From Aspidiotus rigidus (taxonomy: Eukaryota; Arthropoda; Insecta; Hemiptera; Diaspididae): a stretch of 64,000 bases of DNA. The notes below the pieces were generated by a model. That model saw only the letters and a program-made list of their open reading frames with translations. It did not search any database and was not told the origin of the DNA. Shown here piece after piece: positions 27,401-40,028 of the stretch (its first letter is position 1; every line of letters starts with the position of its first letter). The translations under genes and the position numbers were made by a program. The DNA lies in assembly GCA_035079385.1 (NCBI GenBank), contig JAVHKY010000052.1, positions 2,914,001 to 2,978,000 on the forward strand, in the 5' to 3' direction.

Positions 27401-30400
27401 CTATTGTATACATATACTTCCGGATGATTAAAAGTCAATCAAGTTCATCTATTCATATAAATGAGGTGGTGCAAAATTTGAGCGAGATACTGAAACTGAA
27501 AATACGATAGATTAACAGATTGGGGTTAATTGTAGAGAATTAAGAAAATAAAGAGTAATCAGTTCAATGAATGAAGTCGAGAAACTTCATCTTCCTGCTC
27601 TTATCATTCAAAAAATGTATTCAATACATAAGTACTACATTTGTGTTTTATGTTATTTCATAGATGAAAATATGGTATGTGATTACAACCTCGAGAGAAC
27701 CACGCTATATATATATATATAATATTCTTTTTTTCTTTTTACCGACTTTTTGAGTGAAAAGTCTGGTCTTGCTCCCGACACTCTTGGCTGGTAAGCCCGG
27801 GAATAAATTTTCTCGACGTTTTATGTGTCCTAGATCACTGTGGGACAAATAAAATTTCAGGTTCTCTTATATTTGTCAGCTCAACTCCTCCAAAACGAAT
27901 GCGTTAATTTTCTTCAAACTTGGTCAGAGTAGAGTCATGTATGTGATTATTTTCTTGTTGATTGGTTGACTTTTTTAGCATTCCTCAATCTTCTCTCAAA
28001 CATGATAATGCTTATTTTCTGAAATTATCAAACCAGCTGTCTTCATACGACTGCATAGTGTTGCGGAGTATTCAATGTTGTTAACGAGAAACTTTGGGTT
28101 CATTTAGATGAATGATTTTCGAGTAATTCTCAAGATAAATAGATCTTATCGATGTATTTGAGTCCTCTCAATTGTTATTTGTATGCGCGCATAGCATTTA
28201 CTGACTAGAAGAATTTTATTAACAACCGTACGGGATGGAAAAATTGTAAGTTTCAAAATGCACGTTCTAAGTGATTGGTGGATCTAAAACACAGCCGCAT
28301 ACTATTTTTTATTACTACGAGTACATACTTGAACTTAGATGGGTGGTTAAATTTAGAGGTGAAAAGTCGGTAATGATTACGCTGCTGCGTAAGCATTTTT
28401 ATGAACAGTGTTCACTTATTCTTCTGTCACAACTGTTGTTTCTTGTCATGTGTGACGCAGTGCCTTCGACTGAAAGGCGACTTAAATGTTATTAGTCTCA
28501 TCTTTGGGATTGGTTTTGGCAGAACTCAAAATCGCTTACAAGGGCAGGTTCCAATTGGGCAAAAAATTTCGTTAATTTCATGATTTGTTTTCGTTTTTGT
28601 GCAACATCTCTGCTATTTAGTCGGAAGGTCTCGTACTATATAATTTGTAATTGTGCGGTTTGAAAAAACAAATTTTATGTTTAATTTAATTTGTTCATTG
28701 CTCATTTATTTTTTGTTTTAAAACTTTTTCCCTGATCCCCACCAATGTAGATCTTATCACATTATTTGTAGTCCAGTCCTATTGTACTGTCTTTAGGTTC
28801 GCGGTTGTTTGCTGGCGAGCTTCAGTTTTTGAAACAAACGAAACATTTTGGAAACGATGGGACAGAAAAGCCTGTCTCTGTATTTGATTATCTCTTATGC
28901 TGTATTTTTTGTTTTGTATATCTTTTTTTATTGGACAACTCAACTTGAGTGATATGATTGATACAAATTTTGATTGGCTGAAGAATATTATGATGTTCCA
29001 CCCGTCGCTGGATACCCGAACTTTATTACATGCAGTACTAAAGATTTATTCGTGCAGAGAACATCAAATGGTTAAGTAAAAACGACTTTGCTCGCACTCC
29101 CATTTACCGAAAAATCACTATACTTCTATACACTTAAAATACACGGAACACCGTATGCAATCACACTAAATACGAGAGCACAATTCACGACAATTTTGAT
29201 TCACTACTGACCCACTTCGGATCGTTAATCCGACTATTTCCCAGCCCTGCTCGTATATACCCCCGGACACTATTCTAGATGTTCCTCCGAATTTCTAGAC
29301 GGTAATCAAAGTGTACAACGTAATCTTCTCATCCTTTCTCGACTCTTCATTGTTCAAGTCTTGTCTTGTTTTGCTGTTATCGTGGGCTGATATGTTACAA
29401 TATTAACAGGGAGTATTTTGGGGAAAAAGAACAAACGCCGGTCAGAAAACGTGGGACTTGAAATTTTTTCAACTATTCTCTGATATATTTGTAGGGAGAC
29501 TGTGTTAAGTTACGTTAAATTTACTTCTATTTATTTGAGCGTCTATTCTTTACGGGGGGCTCAAACAGTGTATAAATCACCTCTATAGCCTCTGTGCGAA
29601 CCTCTCTGCGGCGGTAAAACACACTACAATACACCGTTGTCCTCATCTTGCAAGAGACCGTTGTTAGGCGAGTTCCAGATCAAGAGACACTTGTTGAAAC
29701 CCCTTACTCAGAGTGATCCCTCGGTAAGAACTAAGATCTAACCATGTGATATCCTTAGTATGTTTTCAACCATGGGGGTAAGTGTATCTATCTGGATGAT
29801 CTATGTAGGATGGGATGAAATGGGGGACTTGAAATTTTGTTAGGTGGCTTTATGTTATCGATGTATAGCTGCTTTCTGTAATAGGTCGGGTCGTGGATTT
29901 AAAATGTTTTCAAACATAGAGGTATATCTATTAGGATTGGACTTGGAAAAATATTGACGTGGTATAGGAGGTTGAGAGACTTAGATTGGTTTTTGATAGT
30001 AGAATGGATTTGGGACAGTTTTACATAGCTTTTTCCATCATAGAGGAGTATTTTCGGCTTTGGACTTGAAATAGAAAATGTATACAATAGGAGCGGGCTC
30101 AGTCGAAGATTTTGGAGACGATTTCTGGTTAGATCGATCACTTGTCGTTCAAAACACTTTATGTATCGTACCTCAGAAAACTTAATTATTTACGGCTCAA
30201 CTTCGTGAAATTCTCGTGTATTACGAAACTCATTTTTATCCTCGTCATTAGTGTTATTGTTTTGAGATCTTCCGATGAAGATATAAGTATGAATCTGAAG
30301 AAAAAAGAAACTGAAAACTGTAGTATGAAATATAGGATTCACCGCATATTCAATTCTCCTTTCGTTAGACCAATGTAAAGCAAGTACCATCATGATAAAA

Positions 30401-33400
30401 ATCAGACAAACAAGTATAAAGGAGAAGAGCCCTGTGTGCGAAAATGAGGTTTTGAATGTTTCAAAGTGTTCAATTTTATATTTTAGGCTGTGAAAACTCC
30501 ATTACCAACATAGTGCACGGTTGAAGCGGTATTTTCAGTCTATCAAAAATAGTAGGTTTGCGAAATATGAGTTACGAGTATATAATTCTTCAAACTGTTG
30601 ACCATCAAACATTACAAAAAAATTTGTTTGTTGACCAATAATCATTTGGACTGTTATAGTTTTTCTTTTGTTTTTTGGTTGCTTGAGAAAGGGTTATAAA
30701 ATGGAAAATGAAACGGTCATAACAGTTATGACTAATCAACAGGGTTAGGTAAGGATCTTTTGACCGATAACACTACACAACAAAAAAAAAAAATTTTAAA
30801 ATGTAAGAACGAAATTATACGATTCTAGAAGTATTTTCGACGCTGATCACGATGCCGTTGGCCGTTTCTCAAAATTGGCTCTGGTTATTGAGAAATGAAC
30901 ATATCAAGTTCCCGCGAATCGTAACGACGGGCAGTGTACATGTTCTGGTACTCGCGAAATTCGATAGCTGGGTAACATTCACTGCGCGTCGCTACGATTC
31001 GCGGGAACTTGATATGTTCATTTCTCAATAACCAGAGCCAATTTTGAGAAACGGCCAACGGCATCGTGATCAGCGTCGAAAATACTTCTAGAATCGTATA
31101 ATTTCGTTCTTGCATTTTTCAATTTTTTTATTTTGTTGGGTAGTGTAATCAATCAATAACCGTTCAAATTTCTGGGAGAGATTCGACCGATAACCGTTAA
31201 CCGTTTCAACAAACCCTAAAATTAAGACGTAATCAGCTCAGATTAAACTGTCTAGATTGATTTTAAAATACCGTGATGAACGATTTATTAAAAGACTGCA
31301 ATTAAGTCGACTTCAAAACACTACGTGTTTGCCTAAAATAAAAAATACATATTTTTTCAATTCTTTTTTGAAAGTTTTTATTTTTTACAATTCCGTTTCC
31401 ATCGAATAATTTCGTAAGTACTATTTTTAGCTTCAAATCATTTTCTTAGTGCTGAGGAATCCGGTCCCTATTGATAAGTTTTGAACCAGTAAATTTTGAC
31501 GACGAGAATCATTGCAGTTTCAAATCAATAAGACTTCGTGCTCTTTAGCCTGCGTGCCAAACGATGGTTACCAGTTTCTTGAAAACTGGAAAAGGTTAGG
31601 GAATTATGTCACTATCAGAAAATTTTCGGAACTCGCCTCATTCTTGAATTTTAAGAAAAAAATCTGATGTTGCGAACTCAAATCTTTTTCTTCTCTTTTG
31701 AGAGAAAAGGGGGTGGAGGAGATATAATCTGGAAAAGTCAAGAAATTTTTTTAGGAGAAAAATGGTCACTCCGCAAACATATTCTAGGTACAATTTGAAC
31801 AAGCCCATAGGAAACGATTCTGAGTTTTGACAAAATGGGCTGTTCATAGAATTTTGTCGTCAATCCATCCTTACTCTTGAAACTTGATAGAGAAGTTTCC
31901 CCTTGGAAAGATTTGCGTTCTCGTATTTTGAATAGGCTGTTTCTCGGTAAGATTAAGAAAGTTCTCGAACAATTTCTATTTTGTGTTCATAAATTCAATG
32001 AACTAATGGTAAAAGAAATGACGTGCGCCTGTATATTCCAGCAGTTTTTTTTTTTTTTTTTTTTTTTGAATCTGTACTTTATTGAGGTTTTATTCATTTT
32101 TTCGAAACTAATTGCAGGAGACTTTCGAGAGTAATTTTTCCCATTCTCTATGTGCTCATTTTTCGGATATGGATTTGTTTCGCTCGTTGAGTGGTAACGC
32201 ATAGGTTCCATGTATTCTCTTCCCAAATACCCTACAAGGTTCGCGACACCAGCGGTCATTACGCGACGCTTGTCGGACGTGCGTGGGTAGTCCTTGTAAG
32301 GAATGACTTCGCAGCTTCATTTTCCGATGAATTTCTTCGATCTTGGGAAGTGTTGTACAGAAAGATTCAATGGAAGGCACTATAGGAACAAAATCCCGAA
32401 TTTTTCCACCAAAAAAATTTCACTCCGTTACGAATTAAAAAGTTATAAAAAATTTTAAATTTTGCTTCTACAGAGCCTCTGATTGAACATTTCGGGAAAA
32501 CATTTAGAATAATCGTAAATATCCGTTGAAAATTTGAGCAGAGAGAAACTTTTTTCGGTACCATGTTTTAAGTGCGTATTTTCACGAGCGCAGCACCCTT
32601 AAAACTGTCGTCAGATTTGGTGATTGTCTATTCTGATATACTCGTACACTTATAAAAAGATTCCTATAAGGTTATTTTTCGAAAAATTTGAAACATAATT
32701 AGTTTTCTTCCTTGTCGGAATCGTCCAAGTGTAATGATGACTATCGTGCCGGTCTCGTCATTTTTTCCATATTTATTTCTTCATTTATTATTTTTATATC
32801 TTTTTGCAAAGAGCGCGAATTTTGTACCATTGCGTAGGTAAAACTCCCATTTACATATTCGTTGTTGTGCTGTTGGTATCTCACGATGAAGTATAGCGGA
32901 TTTTTTTCAAAGATATTTTTGAAAAATTTCTATTATACCTTTCAATGAACTGGAATAGAAAGCGTAAAGGAAAGAAAGAACGTAACAAGAAAATGAGGAA
33001 TATTATTTCAATTCAAAAAATATTAATATATGTATTATATTTTATCGATGTAATTTTTGTTGATACCCGCACTTTTCATTCGTTGCAGCCATTGCTTTAG
33101 AAAATCAACAACATTATGATGCAGCGAGAACACGTCATCTTTCAGTGTCGTCCGATAAAAGACCGAGATCTTGTTGCGAAGTTCCCGGCATACCAGATAT
33201 AAAGTAAGTAAAAATAAGACTAACGGTAAATGGGCTTACAAATCAATGAAGTGGAAATTTCAGATTGGAGTGAATCTTTTTTCATTCTCTATAATATTTT
33301 ACGACCTTTTCTTCAGCTCAGGCCACGAGACGAAACAAATTATATGTACCTATTGTGCTTTACATTATAATCGTAATCTATATCCTATCGCTTAAGGATA

Positions 33401-36400
33401 AAGCTACAATGCATAACTCACATCAATTGTTCCTTCTCCTTCCTTAAATAAGAAGTTCATCTTTGGGAAAATTTCAATAATCTTTATTTCCTTCTGGTTT
33501 GCAGTATTTTTCCATCAGTGCAAGATCCAGATGCCATACAAATACCTATAGGTAACAATACGGGTTCATTACCAGATTTAACGACGTTCCAGTTTTCATC
33601 GCCCATCACGCCGCTTGACCAAGACGATCACCAGAGTTCAACTTATAGCAGCGCGGTAAATATGGAAAATTCCATGTTCATTTTACATTCTAAGTCTGTT
33701 TGTGAAAACAAACGAACGAAGATGAGGTCGAGAGGCGTCATCGAATAGTTTGGATACACGACGTATTTTTATTTTAGTTTCCAAAATGATGTAACTTATG
33801 TAGTGAAGTAAGAGAGGACAAGGCCTAACCGTGAATGCTTGAAAATTATTCTCATAAATTTTGGTGAAATTCTTCAAAGCAAGGTACCCACCAGCCTCCG
33901 AGTTTTATTCATTTCTATTCATGTTTTCGTTGTGACTTATCGTCTAGTCTTCAAAATTCCTTGTTGGATAAGTTTTACTTTTAACATATACCTTATCCAA
34001 GAATAACGTGTTCTACGCTAGCGTTTCTAATTCACTGTTTCAACACGCTTTCCGAATAAACGAAACTGAATTAATATATTCCAAAATTTAGAAGAAAAAC
34101 GGATTGAGATGTTCCTTTCCTCGTAAAAACTTCACTATTTTATTGTAATTGCGAGAACACAAGGCATGTAGTTGATAGAGTCCATTTGTTGTTGGGTTTT
34201 CTTGGAAGTTCGGTAGGCTGAACTCTCCACACCTTTTTTCTCTGATGTTTGGTAACGTAGTTAATTTTTCAAAAAATTAGGATTGTAAGTTTTGCTAGAG
34301 GAGACTTATGATATTGGTAGAGGAGGGGTATGTCTAAGCGGGCCTAGAAAACCCAGAAATTGGAGGTAGAAGACTTGAAAAATTCTTATGAGGAAGGAGA
34401 TTTGAAGAATGTCTATTTCCGCTTTACTTTGAGAAAATTCTGACCATAGCTCCTCTAAAAATTGAGCTGCCGATACTTGTTATTTCATGCGTTCCTCCAT
34501 TTTATTACGTCTGTAAACGCGTAAAAGATTAGTATCCGAGGCGACAACATTTTTGTAAGTAATATTTCCAAATGTTTAGTGAATTATATTAAGGACTTAC
34601 ACCTGTTTCCGTTCTTACCCAAATTTGATTTTCGATTTGCTGTTTCGCGCCCCCCAGAGAATTCATCATAGTTACGAGTAAATTAAAACTCGGAGGTAAG
34701 ATAGGAATTCTAAGAATCTCGAACGTAATACATTTCTCGATCGAGTATTTTGAATTCATTTTGTATTGAAATTTTTCTAGTTCTTGTGATTTGTACTTCT
34801 CTCAACTGTACTCGTGAATCGAGTAAATGGCGCAGAAACCGGGAAATTTGTGGGCGAATGAGTAGAACATTGTCTTTTTTGGCCCGGTGGCGCGGTGAAA
34901 GTCGAAATGTGCTCGAGTGGCTCACTCCAGAATTATAATTATCTAAGAGTATCTTTCGTATTTACTCTACAATAACACGCACGAATAAGAAGATGAAACA
35001 AGTCGGTTTTATTGAAACTTCCTTCTCAAAACTGAAACTGATCCGTATTCGTGGTATTTCGCATTCTTGACTAGATCATTGCCCTTCACATCTGAGTCCA
35101 ATATAAACTGTGTTATTCATGTTTATTCTTTTACTCTTTCTATCGTATTTCATTTTTCTACATAACTAAATATACCCTGAAGAAAAGTTTTCTGAATACA
35201 CTATCTGTTACATAGATAGGGTTAGATTTTTGTATTAGAAATATTCCAATTAGATTAGTTAAAATCAAAGTGGAGGTTGAAATAATAGAATGAATTAGAA
35301 ACCACGATGATGTACGAAAAGTTTTAATTGCATATCCGTTAAAGCTTCCTCGGTACTAATGGCTTATTTACGTCCGCATATTTTACAGAGTCCGCAATGT
35401 ACAAGCCCGTCGACTTTATCGCCTACCTCACTTCCACCACGAACTCCGGGTAGGTTCTCATTTGGTGGCTCTCCGCCTCATGAATCTTCTGGTCCACCAT
35501 CGTATGCGTCCGTTAGTCCTCCAAGCCCTAGTGCTTCTGTAAGTGTTGTTCACCATGAATTTTTCTGGATGGGATCTTCATTTCAGCGTCCTTTTTTGTT
35601 CATGCATGCTTTTCTTCCCTTCCTTCTTATTTGAGCTATTTGATTTATTTCTGTGTATGTTTGTTACCTGTATAATTCGATCACCTTGAGAGTGATTTTT
35701 TTGTTGTCATGGTCATCTCATTAGGAAAGTTACGTTGCGCATATCTTAGTTAAATTTTGAGTTGTATCACTTAGTGAAAGAGATACCTTACCATTCATGG
35801 CAAGATTTGTATGTAGGTCGAGAGCCGTTTTACGCCTATTTAAGGTTTATACATATTAGCAATTTATGTATACAGACAAAGCTTGTCAAAATACTCGAAG
35901 GAAATAATTTGATACATCTCGTTGCAATTCTGTTCAAAATTCTATAATTCACGTTAAGGATGCGAAAAGAAATAGAAAGGCTAGTTGACTGAAATATCCA
36001 TTGTGAATTTTTGTTTTCCTGCTTGTTTCATGCTTACAACGAAACTTCATTCGTTACGTTCCAATCAGTTTCTATGGCTTGTAATTTGTTTCATCCTCTT
36101 GTCTTAGTAATTCAGTCTACTTTATGCTACTGTGTACCGTCATAATGGTCGAATTGAGATCAAAATGGGCTTCTTCTTGTCCAGGGATTATATATATGTA
36201 TGAACCTCATGAAATTCTTTTGATGTTGAACCTTTCTTGGCCTTCAAAAAGCGCAGGTTGTAGTTATGTAATTCTTAGTGAGTATTCAAATCCGCCGGTA
36301 CGGAATATGTCATCAAATCATGAGAAGAATGAGGTTCAACCTGAAAAATTTCGCGTAGGTAGCAGCATTATTATCTAGTGCTTTGCGAGTGTGTGGAATG

Positions 36401-37050
36401 AAATTATCTTATTGTCAAGTTTTTCGTCAATATGATATTACTTTCAAAGTATGTTATACTGTACAGTATCTTGTACTTTGCGGCCAATCACAAATTTGTT
36501 AGGATGTAAGAAAAAAAATTTATATAATTTCGGGATGTAGAAAGAGTAAATTATTGCAAAATCAGTTTGAAATTTTGAGGTCCGGAGTACAGAGAAGATC
36601 TGTACAGTTTGTAAGAGTAGCAAGACATACTGAAGGAGTAAAATTTTTCATATCGTAAAATTAAATTCAACATTCAAAATCGAGGTTTGTAATTATATCA
36701 TGAGAACGTACAGCAGTTCGCCAGTGCATATCTCTATACTCATAGGTTGTGCATTAGAGAAAGCTGTTATACCTGCCGAAGTGCTGTTTGTTACCGTTGT
36801 ACGGCTTCCTTTTTTTTCCACAGCTATATTTTTTTTTTTTTTTTAATCCACCAGTATCCTAATGTACATACTTACTATAATATACAACACTTTGAGCGTA
36901 TTCTTATTTTTATGCTTTTCCCCGGTCCTCGCTTTGTTCATTTTTTTTGGCACGTAGTTTACACTATTCGTTGCTTGTGTATTTTTTTGCAGAAACATCT
37001 ATCCGTGCCATTACCAAGTCCTGGATACCTTCATTCGCCAAAGGTTAGTT

Positions 37051-37093
<43 letters not shown>

Positions 37094-39992
37094 CAGTAGC
37101 AGTAGTAGTAGTAGTAGTAGTAGTAGCCGTAATAGTGATAGGAAGTAGAAATATAGTTGTCAACAGCGAAGTACACATGTGTATATAAAAGCGTAAGATA
37201 GGCCTACTTTGTATTGAATCAGTCGATATCAGTACAGTAATGTCCAGCCGAAAGACAATGCATTGAGTTATGCTTATTATATTTTTCCCATCTTGTCTCT
37301 TTGTAAAGGGTGATTGATGTTGAAGTCTGCTCGAGTATATGAAATAAATGCCTGTCTTAATTTGTTCATTTCTATTGTACAGAGGTATACTTTGGACAAC
37401 AGTCCTGTCGAGTCGAATAGCTACCAAATACCACCTCAGCTGCAGCAGTCGATGCACAAATCGTCTCAAGGGCTCAGTCAACAACAACAGCAGTCCCAAC
37501 AACAACAAATGATGCATTCTGGGCAGCAGCAACAAAGGTCAACGCAATACACCTATCAGCAGACGTCTCCTCCTCAGCGACAGTCACCCGTCAGTCCCGT
37601 TGACGTACCGTCTTCGGAATCAATAGTACTTAATGTAAGTTGAGAAAAACAAAAATTATGTGTGAATTTTCAGAAAACGAAAGGTCTTTGGTTTGATATC
37701 AAGTGGAAGGAAAGGTTATATACTGAGTTCACAAGAATGGAAGATGCGAGGAGAGAGAGACCGACAAAAAAAAAAATAATGAAATTTTCCTGATGCAGTT
37801 TTCTTCAGAAAAGAAAACTGCATCAGGTTTTTTATAGAGCAGTAATCGATTACATTGTGAAATTCTGAGGCAAAAGAATTTTTTGAGATAGATACAAAGC
37901 CACTCGAGCGGTAAAAATTCTACATGAAGTCTGTGGATAGATTGTATCTGCCTCAAACACCTATCATACTTTTTATTCGATCTCGTAACCGTTTTAATTC
38001 GAGGACACATTTTTGTTACTCTCAACCTATCAACCTCCTTAATACTCGACACGCACCAATCTTGTCAAGAATTTCTTTCAGTCCGTAGTCGTTTCACCTG
38101 CCATATTGATAAGTTCTATGTGAATGCTTAAATCTCTCAATTCGTGGTCACTGCTTTATTGAACACTCGAAATGAGGAGTCTTTCTGTAGTGTGCTACAA
38201 TTTTGTGATTTTAATATGGTCGTTTTTCTCTCGAACTATATCGTGATCGCAATTCACTTATTAAAGTCGGAATTAATAAAACGACAAAAATCTCGATTTC
38301 AACTCTTTTTTAAAAATTTTCGATGCTGATTTATAGAAATCTTGAAATTAATTTAATTTATGGTGTAACACTTTTTATTTATTTTATTTATTAAAATGTT
38401 TTAGTTTTTAATTTATGCTTAATTATACAATATAAATTAATTTTCATTCTAAAAGTTTACTTCTATCTTGTTTCCAAAAGATTTTCAAAAATTCTACTCA
38501 TTCTAAAGTCTCGAAAATAATTGAATAAACATTATTAAGAATAAAATATCAATGAAACTCCTGGTTTAAACTTAGTCCACGTTAATTGAGATAAGTAATT
38601 TTCTAGAAATAAATACCAGAATACCTGACAATTAATTTTTTGTTTTCCGTAAGAGTTCAGTTGATTTAATGTGCTTTCTTTTTTCTCACGCTTACAGCAT
38701 AGAAATTCGATTACTTCTTATAGATCTCCGCAGTCTAATCCCAGACGTAGTCCTCAATCATCTCCTATTCTTAATATCAAAGTGAGTACTTCATGATATT
38801 ATTGGCTTTGTATGTATTTTATATTCGAGAACGTAAGAGAATTTTATTTTTCAATTTATTATTCGCGCAGTACAAAATTTTTTCAACTGTATGGTTTAAT
38901 GAACCTTGGTGTCTTTCTACTTCTTGTTGTAATCTGTGTTATTGTTCCATTTGTTTTGTATAGCATTACAGCAATAATACTAGTCCTTTGAGCAGTGCTC
39001 CTCAAAGTCCTACGTCGTCTTGTAATTCCGTAACCAGCAATAATCAGCCGCAGTCTTATAATTCTTCTGGTGATTACTTTGTCACTCAAGCACGAGAAAC
39101 GATGCAGCAGCAATTTGAACAAATAAGAATGGTAATGCTGGCATATATAATACCTGGTACCTTCTTCTCATCCTTGAGGACTAACGTGCGTGTGTTCTGT
39201 TTCGCCTGCTTTTAATCATGTATACTCTTCTCAACCTGAACCTAACCCCTGAATCTTTTCCTCCCAATTCATTCACGCTTTGGAATTTTTTTTTAGTCAT
39301 ATTCTCAAATTGTCTATAGTACGCTATTTAATGAATCGGCGAAGTATAAGAAATAGATTTTGAAGGGGGAAAAAAATCAAATGATCGTGTTGTATGTTTT
39401 CTGCATTGCTGCGTGTTAAGGATTGGTACCAACAATTACTAGGTCTTCAGACACTAGTCGATACAAATCCCTTATGGATGGCGGAAACGCTGCAGGTAGT
39501 GGTATCTGAAGTGGTGTATTGTGCATGAAAAACAAAAATTTAATTAGGAGTAACTATTATATTCTTTTATATTTCTTGTACTCTTGCTGCTTCGCAAAGT
39601 GTTCTAGTTTGGTTTTATCTTTCCTTAATTTTCGACTTGTGCGAGCTTCATGTCTGTTTGCTGAGTAAAAAGAGCCATTGCTATTCGTGCAAATTATCTC
39701 TAAATTTTTTTAGTTGTTATATTGTCTCACGTGGTTGTAGTCTAAACATTATTAAAAAAAAAAATAGTGGTACAGTGCGACGTAAACGCAAAGAAATTAT
39801 TACTCGTTATGTGTAGTCGTACACTGAGGAATACAAATCCAGTTTTGAATTACTGATCGAGATATTGTTTAGTACAGTAGTTGAATGATGGTCCTATTCA
39901 AGAATTTACTCTATGTTGGGAATTTCAAGATTTTCTAGCCACATGTGTGTCGATCTTGTGTTCATTTCTTACTGATAAAACAACGTATCATT

Positions 39993-40028
<36 letters not shown>

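Noticed and set aside
30885..31115. 76-codon minus-strand frame
   Set aside because: Lies entirely in the arms of the large hairpin; open by chance.
37011..37535. 174-codon minus-strand frame rich in Thr
   Set aside because: Antisense shadow of CRTC exons 7-8 and of the AGT microsatellite.
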